Of a stretch of 64,000 bases of DNA, positions 1 through 12,459 are shown one piece after another. Each line of letters opens with the position of its first letter. The stretch's first letter is position 1. A program made the translations under genes and the position numbers. The notes below the pieces were generated by a model. The model was not told where the DNA came from, searched no databases, and worked only from the letters and a program-made list of their open reading frames with translations. Source of the stretch: Abelmoschus esculentus (lineage: Eukaryota > Streptophyta > Magnoliopsida > Malvales > Malvaceae); contig JAUCBN010000024.1 of assembly GCA_035048815.1 (NCBI GenBank), forward strand, positions 8,740,001-8,804,000, given 5' to 3'.

Positions 1-900
1 TTAATATTTGGTTTATAATTTTTTATTTTAAATTACTTCGTACGTTTACATGACGTTAACGTTTTAAAATTATGATTTTAACCTACCATACACCTCAAGT
101 TAAGTCAAGAGGGTTATATTTCTATTAAATCTCTAGTGCTACAAGAATATGAATGCAAAAGTAAAGGATATGATAATTTTTGTCAACTTAGCGACGGCTT
201 CCTCGACAGGAAATCTCTGGTCCTTAAGAAACCATAGTATCATGTCTTCGTCGTCTCTTCCATGTTTTCCATCTCGTAGACTAGAATAACCTTTTTCAAA
301 CTTCTCCTAAACTTCCAAAACTAACTGTAAGGTTTATGACAAGAATTCTCAGGATCAACAGACAGTTGATTATGCATTTAGATTAATACATAAACAAGCT
401 ACTCCGATGCTTAGAGGGATCATGTTCATTACATAGAAAGTATGTTTAGTTCTTCTTTTTGCCTTAATTTCCAGGTAGTAAATCTGAATATCCAATTCGG
501 ATATGAAATAACAGATAAATCAATGGATAAATATATTAGATAAATTTGATTGGATAATTTTACTGTTACAGGATGGATAGAGAATTATGTCATAACAGTA
601 GCAACATGTGAGTAGAAGAAAGTCTTGTATTGTGCCCATAGCCCATAGGCCATAAGGCGAACAATCAAGAGATGCAGTGGTTCATGATGATTCCAATGCA
701 TGTTTGTCAACTTGTATCCATGGTATCAACAACTACACGAACCTTTGATTAATATATAACCCTCAAATCTAATCGATCTTTGATCATTGTTTATTTAAAA
801 TCTTTTGTGGAAAAAAAGTTGCTTCTTTGGGGTTAGATTTTCTTGCATGAAGATAACGACAAGCAACTGATGAGTGCCTAAAAGGTAGTTATTTACTACC
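1..900. other. No gene seen (AT-rich intergenic)
   Basis: I see no convincing reading frame, splice-linked coding run or terminal repeat pair here. The composition is ordinary AT-rich plant intergenic sequence. Confidence 0.5.
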
Positions 901-1029
901 CTTCTCATGGTACTTTTTGCATCTATTATACACCAACTTGAGCTAAAATATGGATTCTTTGCATAATATTGGATATTTCGTTATCACTACTTACAAAGAC
1001 GAAATTTATAGAGAATGCAGATATTATTA

Positions 1030-1290
1030 CATATTCTGTACATGCAGGAATATCCAGGGCCGAAACAGCAGTGAAGTAGTGTTGAGGCCGAGGCATGGGA
1101 CAAAGCTGCAGCAGCATCCAGAGTGGCAGCATCAACATTGTAGGCGCAATGAAAGATAAAAATATAAAGAACATTCTGGAAGATGCAGCGCACCAATTGG
1201 ACCAGGCTAGCGCACTAAAAGCCCAAGTCAAAGACCAAACGAGAAAATCCTTCTAGAAGGCGGCAAACTTGGAAATATCAGATCTCATGA
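1030..1290 (+). pseudogene. Decayed coding-like fragment, unknown family
   Basis: Two overlapping plus-strand frames read like one alanine-rich helical protein broken by a frameshift near 1130. The first gives AEAWDKAAAASRVAASTL, the second continues GAMKDKNIKNILEDAAHQ and then QASALKAQVKDQTRKS before a TAG. The Ala/Lys/Gln-rich, Gly-poor composition resembles LEA-like or other coiled proteins, but I cannot name a family. It may be a host gene fragment or part of the LTR-like sequence that follows. No start codon or splice sites could be assigned. Confidence 0.25.
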
Positions 1291-1329
1291 AGAAGACTTA
1301 TTCTTTACTCCAAGTTAGGGTCTATTTAG

Positions 1330-1990
1330 GAAATGTTTGCCCTAGGTTAAGACTATATATAGCCTAGCCGGCCACATTGTTTAGAGAGCCAATTTTAGAG
1401 AAACCCTTCCCCCTAAGAATTGTACCTAACGATATTATGTTCTAAATTTCTTAGGGATAGGTGAAGATTGTAGATATTAGTGAGAGAAGATTGTTTCTTG
1501 TTTCTTTGTTCTAATGTAATAATAATATCAAAGTTTTCTTATCCTATTGTCATTCCTTGTTCTTACATTCAAGCTCGAGAGAGAAGTTTGTAAGTAATAT
1601 ATTTATCTAACATCGAGAGGTGTAGATTCACGAAAGGGATAAGTACAGTGTTGTAGACACTAACTCGGCCTAGAGATAGGTTAAGAGTTTCAGCAGCTAA
1701 AAGAAGTGTTGGATTGGTTGGTGATTATCGTTGATTTACGCTGAGAGGTATCGTCAAGGACCAGTTATCAACAGCGCTCTGACTTAGAGAAAAGCGGAGT
1801 CAACTACGGACACTTTGCTGAACTTTGATGCATCTGCCCAAGAGCAAGATATTGTCGCGGCAGAGAACACTAATGTTGCCGAGACTGTATCTCCAGTATT
1901 GTCGAAGCAGTGTTGTGTAATTGCATTGGACAAGAAGAAGATTAATCGAATCCACTAATTGACGCAGCTGGATCCTACCCACTTTCTCTA
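1330..1990 (+). mobile_element. Possible LTR 3' part / retroelement leader
   Basis: A TATA-like box (actatatatagcc, about 1352-1364) is followed by a pyrimidine-rich transcribed-looking leader, an AATAATAATA stretch and a GC-richer segment with no long frame. The order promoter, leader, polyadenylation-like AT run, then unrelated sequence resembles U3-R-U5 of an LTR element. I found no second copy in the window and no clear primer-binding site, so the call is weak. Confidence 0.25.
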
Positions 1991-2509
1991 TATCGTTCTC
2001 AATCTTTTATGTTTTGTTATTTAATTATTTAGTTAGTTGAACAAGCCCACTTATCTTTTTTTTACTTTATCTTTCAGGAGCAAGGGAACAAAGGAAGACA
2101 TATTAAGTATACCAATCTCTGTGGAGACGATACACGATATACTTATCACTTTATTACTTGACGACGTGTACACTTGCACTCAATTGCGCTTTTATTGCAC
2201 GCATCAGCAACCTTGTGTCCAAAGATTACTTTGGAGCTAAAGTCTGTTGGTAAGAGGATGAATGAGTAAAAAGTGGTAGACAAAGGGTGGGTCGAGTCCT
2301 ACTCACCGGCCTTAGTCGTGATTGGCTCGTGTGATGGAGCAGCCAGCTGCGGTGTCGTGAATGGGTAATAGCATGTGGGGTGTGGGCTTATTCCCACTCA
2401 TTCAATATGAAGCCTTTTTCTTAAGTAAACGCTCGTGAACATGATTTCCATCTTTGGGCAGTATCATGGACGCAAATCATCTACTTCTTTCACATGTCTT
2501 TATTTATGT

Positions 2510-2880
2510 TTTCGATTCAAATTATAAGGTTTAAGGTGTAGAGTTTAGAGTTTAAGGTTAGGGGTTGTGATTAGAGTTTAGAGAATTAAGGATATGGTAT
2601 TTTTTAGGGTGTAAGGTTTAAGATATAGAAAACAAGGATCATGGTTTAAAATTTAATTTTTTACAAATTTTCAATAGAATACATGGTTGGAGACATGATA
2701 AAGAGTCTAAAAAATTGAATTTTAAACCTAATCCTTATTTTCTGTATCTTAAACCCTACACACTAAAAAATACATCCTACCTCTAATTCTCTAAACCTTA
2801 ACCATTATCCTTAACCTAGCACCCTAAACTCTCTAATTTAAACCGAAGGTACGAATGAAGGCATGAGAAAAAGGTAAACG
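2510..2880. repeat. Foldback (MITE-like) inverted repeat
   Basis: The left arm (about 2520-2650, rich in 'aaggtttaaggtgtagagtt' type runs) is the approximate reverse complement of the right arm (about 2700-2850, rich in 'cctaaactctctaatttaaa' type runs). The arms meet near 2680. A related right-arm-like segment lies at about 38790-39000, which indicates a repeat family. I could not fix a target-site duplication. The TTTAGGG-like pieces are degenerate and interspersed and are not a telomeric array. Confidence 0.5.
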
Positions 2881-3239
2881 ATTTTTACCCAATAGTATGT
2901 AGCATGTATTATGTATAGTTGCATGTGCTCTTAGTTTTGTCTCTTTGAATATTTGGTCATAAAACTTTCGCATGTACACACCTTTCTAATCAATAGACCA
3001 AAAAATGATATTACGTGAGGAACTCATTTTAGAGAATTTGTCTTAAAGAAATCAATTCATGGATCGAACCACGTCAAAGACAAGACACAACGATAGTCGG
3101 ATGCTTTAAAGGGTTATGTATTTATGAATATTGTTCATAAACTTTTGTATCAATCGTAGTTTATATAAATCCGTAAAATATATTGAGCAATAAACTTGAC
3201 AGTGGATAAATATACTGCAAAGAATGTGGGTCTATGTTA

Positions 3240-3509
3240 TGATTCAACTATCCATGAAGAATCGTAGAACATGAAAAAGGAAGAAACAAACAATAGATTA
3301 AGAAATAAGTTGAAAATTTCAAAGATAATTCTTGAACAACCTTGTTTTTACAAACTTAACTTATTTATATTCCTAATATTCATAATCGTATAAAATCAGT
3401 TAAAGCCTTTGGTGGTTTTATCTCTCTCGTACTTTTATGCACTTCTTGATTAATCGTCGCATGATAATCCACCTATCCTTCTGTTACATGCTCATCTGCT
3501 TCCTTAACA
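3240..3509 (-). repeat. 3' LTR of the gypsy element
   Basis: Begins TGATTCAAC on the plus strand and closely matches 7883-8146. The element is on the minus strand, so this lower copy is the 3' LTR. A C-rich stretch (taccccctcctg) just above 3509 is the complement of the polypurine tract. Confidence 0.85.
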
Positions 3510-6500
3510 TTACCCCCTCCTGAAGAACAAACCTTGTCCTCAAGGTTCAGAATGGTTGATGGATGATGAACATCCTCCCTCATCAATGGCAATAGAGTAA
3601 TTTGTTGAAGAGGTTGACCCTTACATGGTTTGAGTTGTGACACGTGAAAAATCAGATGAATACGAGTGGATGTTGGTAAGTCGAACTTGTAGGCATCTAA
3701 ACCAATTCGTTTGACAACTCGATAAGGATCAAAGAACCGCAGACTTAGTTTTTGATGTCGCTGCAAACGTAAAGATAGCTGTCGATATGGTTGTAACCAT
3801 ACAAATGCCCAACTCCCTTCAACTAATTCCAATTCGCGATGATGTTTATCTGCTTGATTTTTTATTCAGTTTTGTTCCTGCATTAAATTTTGCTTCAAGC
3901 CACACAATAGCTCATCACGTTCTTGTAATGCTTGATCCACCTAAACATTGTTAGAACTTCCTTCCAAGTATGTCGTAATCGTTGGAGGATCACGCCCATA
4001 TAATGCGCGAAATGGTGTCATCCCTGTCGATGTGTGATACGCTGTATTATACCAATATTCTGCCCATGACAAGTAACATTCTCATTTGCTCGGATCATCC
4101 CCCGCCATGCACCATAAGTACATCTCAAAAAAACGATTTAATGCTTCAGTTTGACCATCCGTTTGTGGATGATAAACAGAACTGAGACATAATTCTATAC
4201 CCTGCAGCTTAGCCATTTCAGTCCACATCTCACTAACAAAAATTCAATCTCTATCACTAACAATAGTTCTTGGAATGCCATGAAGTTTGACAACTCCCTG
4301 CACTAAAATTTGGGCTACATATGCACTGTCAAAGTGTCGTGGTAGAGCAAAAAAAATGTCTGTATTTTGTGAGCCGGTCGATTACAACCAAAATTGCCTC
4401 ATTGCCATTGGAATTTGGTAGTCCCACAATAAAATCCAAGGAGATGTATTCAAATACCTGACTTGGAATTGGGAGGGGTTGTAGGAGACCCGTCGGTGCT
4501 AAACTGTCGCTTTTCATTCGTTGGCAGACTTGACATTCTGTGACGAAACGTCAAACATCCTTACACATACCCTCCAATAAAAATTTGCAGCCAAACGATG
4601 AAATGTTCTTGTAATCCCTACAGGATCACCCATTACCGAACAATGAAATTCTCGTAGCAATAAAGTACGCAAGGCTATTTCTTGGGGAACCAATATCCGT
4701 CCGCGAACTAGTATCAAACCATTTTGCTCTTCATGTCGAGGATAGTCAACCTTGCCTTCCCAAATAATGGTGAAAATATTTTGAATTTCAGTATCCCCTT
4801 GCTCGTTGCTTGTATATCTTTAATAATACCTAACATTGACTGAGAGAAAGCCATTAAACTAGCTTCAAGCTCCCTGGACAAAGAATCAACAACTTTTTTG
4901 AACTTAACCAGACAATATTGAATATCAAAATCATACCCAATTAGCTTAGATAACCAGCGTTGTTGCTCAAGAATTTGAATGATTTGCTGGTTTAGTTCGC
5001 GTAGCGATCTTTGATCTGTGACAATGATGAACTTTTGACCAACCAAATATTGACGTCACTTACCCACCGCTTGTGTTATGACGTACATTTCCCGATTATA
5101 AGTGGAAGACCTTGCATTCGTGAACTTAATTTTTTACCGAAATACGCTAAAGGCTTACCTTCTTGCGTTAACACTGCACCAATTCCAGTCCCTGAAGCAT
5201 CTGTCTCAACTTGAAAAACCTTGTCAAAGTTTGGCAGACCCAAGATCGGTGTTGAACAAAGACGAGATTTGAGTTCCTCCATGGCTGTTTGAGCAACAAA
5301 AGTCCATTCAAAAGGTTGTCCTTTACGAAGCAGATCAGAAATAAGTGCTGCTATGGAAGCAAAATCTCTAATAAACTTACGGTAATATCCAGCAATACCC
5401 AAAAAAACTTGGACCTCTGTGATCATGGTTGATATTATCCAATCTTAGATAGCTTCAACTTTGGTTGGATCTAGTGTCAATCCATTTTTTGAGACAATAT
5501 GTCCAAGGTACTCGACCTTAGTTTAGCCAAAGGTGCACTTGTTGCACTTTGCAACAAAACCATTTGTTTGTAAGCACTGTAGCACCTGTCTAATATGGTC
5601 CAAATAATCTAACCAGGATTGAATATAAACAAGAATTTCATCAAGAAAAATCAACACGAACTTACGTAAAAATGGACAAAAAATATCATTCATTATGGCC
5701 TGAAATGTTGATGAAGCGTTGGTTAATCCGAACGGCATGACTAAAAATTCATAGTGACCCTTGTGTGTCCGAAATGTTTTGTTATGGACATCGACAACCT
5801 TGACTTTAATCTGATGATAACCAGCTAACAATCTAACTTGGAGAAGAAATGTGAATAACCCAATTCATCAAAAAGTTCATCTATCATAGGAATTAGAAAC
5901 TTGTCTTTAACTGTAACCGCGTTTAATATTCTGTAGTCTATGCAAAACCGCTATGTCCCATCCTTCTTCTTAACAAGGAGTATCGGTGAATAAAATGGGC
6001 TAGTGCTCTTGTGAATCAATTGGTGGTCTAACATGTGTTGAACTTGATGTTCGATTTTCGCTTTTTAAACATAAGGATAACAATATGATCAAATGTTCAC
6101 CGGTTTGGCAAGAGGTTGTAAATGTATGGCATGATCATTGGCTCTAACCGGAGGTAGTCCTTGAGGAGCTACAAAATCAGATTCATATTCAGCCAACAAT
6201 GTTGCTAACTCCCTTGATTCAACGTGGTCATTTGTTGTAGACTCGGTAGAAAGTTGTAAGTAATAACATATAGCCATAGCATTTGTGTCGACGAAACGAA
6301 GTAGCGACTGAAATTGTATTGATTAAGGTTTCATTCCCACTTCTCCCTTCCATCGATAACTCTTCTCCCCTTCTTTAAAGTGAAATTGAAGCTTAGAAAA
6401 ATCTATGGTTACCGGACCTAGAGTGGCCATCCAAGCGACTCCTAGAACTAGTTCGATACCCTTCAAAGGTAAAACATAAAAATCTAAAATCAAATTTGTC

Positions 6501-6770
6501 CCCTAAACACACAACTTAAGATTTCGCACACAGCCCTCACTCCGAAGCTTGTCCTTATTACCCACCAGTACTCGAAAATTTGGTGTAGCTGTCACAAGCA
6601 ATCCTAAATGCTTTGCCACTCTAGATTGGGTAAAATTATGCGTACTACCGCCATCAATCAAAATTTCTACTTCTCGCCCTCGAACAACTCGAATAGTGTT
6701 AGGATGAAAACAACCTGGCAGAGTATTAAAGGATACTAACGATTGTTCTTTTGCAGTGTCATTGCATCAT
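3473..6770 (-). pseudogene. gypsy pol remnant (PR-RT-RNaseH-INT)
   Basis: Read downward on the minus strand. Protease lies at about 6690-6410 (active-site LIDGGSTHNF, then GVAWMATLGPV). The RT entry is about 6277-6089 (LPPVRANDHAIHLQPL). The RT core, 5831-5523, has GYHQIKV, MPFGLTNA and FLDEILVY, where the usual second catalytic Asp of F-x-DD is Glu. The RT thumb and RNase H lie at 5426-4714 (FLGIAGYYRKFI, ETDASGTGIGAVL, VTDQRSLREL). Integrase lies at 4717-4329 (SLDFIVGLPNSNGNEAILVV) with its tail at 3832-3473 (LPTSTRIHLIFHVSQLKP). The frame breaks at nearly every domain boundary and the catalytic RT residue is changed, so the protein cannot be functional. Confidence 0.9.
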
Positions 6771-6917
6771 CTTGGTTCTGGATTATTTTGGCGATCGTTG
6801 TGACATCTAGTTCTGGTGAATCATCTTCAAACTCATCATCTAAAAAAATAATTGTGGATTCTTACATTTATGACTCGGTATAAATTTTGAGTCACAATAG
6901 TAACACAATCCCTTTTC

Positions 6918-7714
6918 TCATCGTGCTTGAGCTTCTGTAGAGGAAATTCTACAAGGTTGCATAGTAGGAACATTTGCAATTTGATCTACCTGTGAACGTT
7001 TTGACTGGTGTTTAGGACCCGAAAAAAATACAGTTGATGTGGGTAAAAGAGGCAGAAACTTTGAACTCGATGCTCGACTTAATTGTCTACAGCAATGACT
7101 AATCCTTGCTTCATGGAAAAGTGACAAGGCCTGAACTTCAGTCATGGACGTGGATCGATGTGTCAATACTTCATTCTTAATGTCTGAACGCAACCCAGAA
7201 ATAAAACATTCTGTAATAAATTCATCAGACAAATTATCGATACATAACGCTAAATCTTCAAATCGTGATTGATATTCTTCCACCATTGTAGTTTGAATCA
7301 ACTTTGATAGTTGTCCTGCCGGCGATTCGACTTCCATTATAGTGATACATTTTTTAATCGCATCAACTAGATGATTCTAGCCCACCAATTGTTTTTGGCA
7401 TTGCATCCAATGAAACCATTCTTTTTCCGTGATGTCCATCCGAAAAGAAGCCATGGTAACACGGTAGTGGTCTTTAGTACCATAGAACTAAAAAAATCAT
7501 GTGCTGATGCTAGCCACTCCTCTGGATCCTTGCAGGTAAATAAGGGTAACTCGACTTGGATTGGTTTTGGAGTGAAAGGAAACACATGCTTTACATCAGT
7601 ACGTGCTTTTATTTTTCCTCGAAGAACAGTGTTGTTGCCGAACACTTCACCTTCACTAGATATGGTTGCAGATGCTCCAAACTGATTGGAAATGGACTGT
7701 AAATTACGAGCCAT
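6918..7714 (-). pseudogene. gypsy gag remnant
   Basis: The amino-terminal part (7714-7367) starts MARNLQSISNQFGA and includes FTCKDPEEWLASAHDFF, the usual beginning of the plant retrotransposon gag domain. After a break, 7337-6918 continues with MVEEYQSRFEDLALC and LSDEFITECFISGL, the conserved middle of that domain. I see no intact CCHC knuckle. The ATG at 7714 lies about 170 bp inside the upper LTR, a normal leader distance. Confidence 0.85.
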
Positions 7715-7882
7715 CTCTTCAAGAGTAGTTTGTGTGGTAGCGTTCCACTATTTCTGATCCTTTGTGAATTTTTGGAGTGATGTTAACAATTGCTCATGGC
7801 GGCCGGTGATATCTTAAAGGGCTTTAATCGAGTCCGAATGATTTACCATAGTGATAAAATCAATGAAAGCACCAAAATATCA

Positions 7883-8146
7883 TGATTCAACTATCCAAGA
7901 AGAATCGTGGAACATGAAAAAGGAAGAAACAGACAATAGATTAAGAAGGAAGTTGGAAATTTCAAAGATAATTCTTGAACAACCTTGTTTCTACAAACTT
8001 AACTTATCTATATTCCTAATATTCATAACCGTATAAAATTAGTTAAAACCTTTGGTGGTTTCCTCTCTCTCGTACTTTTACGCACTTCTTGATTAATTGT
8101 CGTATGATAATCCACCTCTCCTTCTGTTACATGGTCATCTCCTACA
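7883..8146 (-). repeat. 5' LTR of the gypsy element
   Basis: Direct-repeat partner of 3240-3509. It holds the same TGATTCAAC start and GTTACATG-TCATCT end. The likely primer-binding region on the minus strand is about 7862-7882. Confidence 0.85.
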
Positions 8147-8149
8147 GTA

Positions 8150-9470
8150 GGCATATCTGGTCTAACGTGGATATAATCGAGTATCACTCTATCCGAGCTC
8201 ATGGAATTAGTTAGTAAAGTGATGAGAATGGCTAAGTTTAGTGTTAATTAGCGTCTTCTTGATTTTATGGATTCTTATATTTGTATTGTTTGAAGTAGAT
8301 TCTCTCGAGTCTTATACTCTGATAAAGCTATAAGTATTTTTTTTTCTTCACTGAGACTTAAAAAGGTTTTAACTATCCGCTATCGATAAAAAAACATAAG
8401 AATTTATATAAGAATTTCGAAAGTATTATATTGTCTTCCATAAATTCTTACTATTTTTTTAAGAATTTATGTCGGTTGCATTTTAACCGTATTTTAGCCT
8501 TTTTTTTAAACTTTCCCGATCTGCAACTGTTAAACAGGATCCATCGCTGGCCTTTTCCACGTTTTGTTTTTGGTTTCCGTGTCTGTTCATGACGAGGACA
8601 ACAACAACCAAGAATCTAAACATGCCTTAACCAAGCACGTTCAAGTTCAACCATGTAGACAGTAATAATATCAGAAAACAACCCTACAAGTACTTTTGAC
8701 CAGTCCCTTTCCCTCATTTCAACACTTTTTTTCGGGCATTGGCATGTCTATGAAGCAACGAGGATCACTGTAATGGGTGGTGTCTGTCTGCAGGTCAGGA
8801 AACCAATGGGACCGACCCCTTTGGCTGTGCCATGTCATAGAACTCCATGGTTGAGGAGTCAACTTCATTACCATCTTTTACTCCCTCAACTCCCCAACAT
8901 TCTACATCAATGATTCTCCGAGTGAAAAATGAAAACTTTACCCATTGGGGACCAAAAGGCAACACAGGAGAAACCAAAAACAAAAGCCACCACTTTTGTC
9001 TGAAATTTAACATCTGTTGGTAATAGAACATTGGATGCATCAATAATGGTGTCCGGAAATTATTACTCCGATTGAATATGTGTTTTCTATGCACATGTGA
9101 GTCAGAAACATGCAAAACCAAACTTGCTGGATTTAGCTTCAATCTTTCAACGTTGAAATCATATACTATATAATATGATTATGATCCTCTCGTTTTTTGG
9201 GTTAGTGGAAACATGGGATATTATTACTAGTAATCAGTATTATTCCCTTTTGTCTTTAGCAAGATTAGTTAAGGTTTCTGTCTCATTAATTAAATTAATG
9301 CAGTATCTTATCACAATGTGGATTGCGTTTCGTTAGTGAATCGTATATAAATATAGTTCAATTTCCACAAAATCCATGATTTTCTGATAAGATATAGATT
9401 CGGGTATTGTCGGATACCCAACTAATTAAGAAATAAAATAATAAATAAATGAATTAAGAAACAAAATACT
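8150..9470. other. No gene supported
   Basis: AT-rich at 8150-8520, then a segment of more balanced composition (8530-9140) without recognisable protein similarity or splice-linked frames. The longest minus-strand frame there (8795-9142) shows no familiar motif. A small inverted repeat involving TAAGAATTTAT occurs near 8400-8480. Confidence 0.4.
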
Positions 9471-9473
9471 CTA

Positions 9474-9733
9474 GGAAAAATTATATTATGGGTAAATCTC
9501 ACCATGTGTCCACAGACCAACCACTAAAAACCGCACATCTCATCAAATTTTTCATGTTATATTTTTTTCCAAGTGAATCTTCACTTAAAAATTGTTTTTA
9601 AAATAAATTAACAGTAAATATGAGTGAAGATTCATTTAAAAAATATGACATAAAAAATTGATGAGATATATAATTTTTAATGGTTGATTTTATGGATGGA
9701 CGTAATAAAACTTACCCATAATATAATTTTTCC
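9474..9733. mobile_element. MITE, same family as 24028-24210
   Basis: The ends form an inverted repeat of about 22 bp (GGAAAAATTATATTATGGGT and its complement), and the arms pair for about 90 bp with imperfections. The terminal sequence GAAAAATTATAT is shared with the copy at 24028, which has a clear 9-bp TSD. No clean TSD is visible here (flanks atactctag and ctttataaa differ). Confidence 0.7.
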
Positions 9734-10492
9734 TTTATAAATAAAGTTTTGCTGCCACGTCATTGGAGTGTTTACACCTCATAAGTCAATCATCCAAATT
9801 TGAAAGAAATTCGGATACTACGGTCATCAGAAGTTAGGGTTTAAAAGTTGTATTTTAATATTTATAATTATATTTTAAAATTTATGATATTTTATAATTT
9901 AAAATTTATAATTTAGATATTAAAGTTTATGACTCTTAAAGAAGATATATGGCGGCGGCTTTAAAAGATCACATGAGGAAAAAACTTTCATCGATGATAA
10001 ACCAAATAATTATCCTTATTATTATTATATAAGTTAAGATATATTTAATTATATATATTTTAGATCATCGATGATAAAATTATTTTTCTTATGATTTTTT
10101 AGAAATCTCATCATTTTTTTACTGATAGTCTAGCTATCTATTTACGCTAATTTAATGATCTAAAAAGATATAAAAGTTCTATACGATGTAAAAAGATAGT
10201 CTCTCTTTATATAAGTGTACGTAGTATATATATGTATAGAATATGATCAAGTTACATAATATAAAACTTAAAAAAATTTTGATTTGAATGAAAAAAATAA
10301 AACGTGTAAAACGTGTGATAATCTCATCATTCTTTATTCTTTATATAATTTAGGTTAACAATTTGTTATGTGAAGATTATCACTTGAAAAAAATAAAGAA
10401 TTAATCTAAATTATTCGTTTCAGTCATTTAATGATCTAAAAAACGTGTAAAACTTGGAGATTTTTACATTAATTTGATCTATCTATATATAA

Positions 10493-10503
10493 CAACGTAG
10501 TTA
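10493..10503 (+). promoter_or_regulatory. Probable TATA box of the TIC32-like gene
   Basis: CTATATATAAC lies about 110 bp upstream of the first ATG at 10612, a usual plant spacing. The surrounding sequence is very AT-rich, so chance cannot be excluded. Confidence 0.4.
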
Positions 10504-10611
10504 TGTAAAATAGAAGCCACCGACAAAGGGTGTGGAGAAAAATAAAGAAAGGACTAAGGACAAGTTTCGCAAATCAACATGGTTTAATTGTTGAGAGTAC
10601 AAAGTTAGTGG

Positions 10612-12459
10612 ATGAAGTTGGGGAAAAAACTCTCAAAGGTTTCTCTACGTAGTAGTACAAACTATATGTATACTATATATATCTTGGTGGTAGCTATAGT
10701 GCTGCTTTGGTGGTTTGAGATTGTGAGCTTGAACCGAGGAGGCACACTAATGAAGGAAACACCGAGATACTTAGCAGGCATTGCAGGCCCCAGTGGCTAC
10801 GGCTCGAATTCGACAGCTGAACAGGTCACAGAGAATTGTTCTTCCTTGGTCGACCCTCGCCATCTAACCGCTATAATCACTGGTTAGTGATCTTGAAATC
10901 AAATTTTAAACCTTTATGTTGCATGCACATAAACATGTTTATGAATTCTCTCAGGGGCGACGTCGGGTATCGGAGCCGAGACGGCTCAAGTGATGGCAAA
11001 GAGAGGAGTGAGAGTAGTGATAGCAGCGAGGGATCTAAAGAAGGCAGCCGAACTGAAGGAGAGAATTCACAAGGATGCTAATCCGAATGCTGAGATTATG
11101 TTATTTGAGATTGATCTTAGTTCTTTGGTTTCTGTCAAGAGATTCTGCTCTCGGTTTCTGGCTCTGGGGCTGCCTCTTAACATCCTCATGTAAAATACAA
11201 AACATGATCCTTCAGAAATTACAGTGCAGGAGATGAGCTCATGCTGAAATTGTTTAAGATTATTTTGCAGAAACAATGCTGGGATATTCTCTCAGAACAT
11301 GGAGCTTTCTGAGGACAAAATTGAGATGACATTTGCAACAAATTACTTGGGTAGGTAAACTAATTCTTTTACCTCATATATTACAATAACTTGTAACGGT
11401 ACCGTCCGAAACTGCTGTGGCAGAAAATAACGGTCACAATCACAATTTAAATCCCTGAAACCAGCCTTGTTTTTGTTTGTGGCAGGTCATTTTTTATTGA
11501 CAGAAATGTTGATGGAGAAAATGATAGAAACAGCAGATCAGACAGGGATCCAAGGAAGAATCATAAACCTTTCTTCTGTGATTCACAGCTGGGCTAAAAG
11601 AGACTGTTTCAGCTTCAACCAAATGCTCAACCCTAACAAGTACATGTCTCGAATTCAATTGTATTCGCTACTTTGCGTGTATTAATTGTTAGTGTTTGCT
11701 CATGCAGATATAATGGCACACATGCCTATGCTCAATCCAAAGTAGCAAGCATACTGCATGCCAAAGAAATAGCCAGGCAGCTGAAGGTCACTTATATTTG
11801 TCATTATTTGTTGAAGAGTTTTTTCACTGATAGTGTATATGATAATAATCCACGACTTACAGGCAAGAAATGCGAATGTAACCATCAACGCCGTTCACCC
11901 GGGGATCGTAAAGACCGGAATTATCAGAGCACACAAGGGCTTTGTTACAGGTAAAAATCTCCACATCCTTGAAATCTAAGTTGCATTGGTTTCAAGTCTT
12001 TACCTGAACTGTTACTCTTAATGTCTACACATGCAGATTCTCTCTTTTTTATTGCCTCAAAGTTGCTCAAGTCTACATCTCAGGTTTGTCTTTGGCTCAG
12101 TTTGGTATTACATCCAATGCCAAACTAATATTTAGCCAAAACAAAGGGGGGTTTCATAATTTATTTATTTTTCAATTAAACGACTTATTTGTATCGTATA
12201 CAATATAAAACAAAAAGGCCATGGTGGAGCAGTAGTGTTGATGCTGCAGTTTGGAAACTGTGACTTGATGCAGGGCGCATCCACTACTTGCTACGTAGCA
12301 CTGAGCCCACAAGCACAAGGGATGAGTGGGAAATACTTTGCAGACTGCAATGAGAGCAACTGCTCAGCCTTAGCCGGTGATGAATTAGTGGCACGAAAGC
12401 TTTGGAGGCAGACCCGAGCTCTGATCCAGGGACGATTGAAATATCAAACACCGTGTTAG
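10612..12459 (+). CDS. Short-chain dehydrogenase, TIC32-like
   Basis: Classical NAD(P)-dependent short-chain dehydrogenase/reductase with a Rossmann fold. TIC32 proteins are NADPH-dependent, calmodulin-binding factors at the inner chloroplast envelope; for this paralogue that role is inference. Exons joined by GT-AG introns that keep the frame: 10612-10882, 10955-11189, 11271-11350, 11486-11639, 11708-11786, 11863-11950, 12037-12083, 12274-12459 (1140 nt, 379 aa). Visible motifs: cofactor TGATSGIG across the exon 1/2 joint, NNAG across the exon 2/3 joint, and catalytic Ser in NLSSVIHS with YAQSK (Tyr and Lys). Then follow NAVHPGIVKTGI and QGASTTCYVALSPQ. The first ATG gives a 46-residue extension with a hydrophobic segment (IYILVVAIVLLWWF). 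A second in-frame ATG at 10750 (MKETPRYLAGIAGPSG) fits the usual family start and gives 333 aa. No frame damage is seen. It converges on the aminotransferase gene. Confidence 0.9.

Larger units (their letters stand above)
3240..8146 (-). mobile_element. Decayed Ty3/gypsy LTR retrotransposon
   Basis: Two direct repeats of about 265-270 bp (3240-3509 and 7883-8146) flank a minus-strand gag-pol region in the order gag, protease, RT, RNase H, integrase. That order identifies Ty3/gypsy. Next to the upper LTR, on the minus strand, lies TTTGGTGCTTTCATTGA, a likely primer-binding region. Next to the lower LTR is a purine tract (AGGAGGGGGTAA), the expected polypurine tract. All coding parts carry stops and frameshifts. 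The 5-bp sequences outside the LTRs (tgtta and gtagg) do not match, so no TSD is visible. Integrase-end features such as HVSQLKPCKG are typical of plant chromovirus-like gypsy elements, but I do not see a clear chromodomain. Confidence 0.9.

Noticed and set aside
2520..2830. TTTAGGG / CCCTAAA-like runs suggesting an interstitial telomere
   Set aside because: The units are irregular, interspersed and arranged as an inverted repeat; no true tandem heptamer array.
8795..9142. 115-codon minus-strand frame
   Set aside because: No recognisable motif, no splice-linked neighbours and no second copy; could be chance in balanced-composition DNA.
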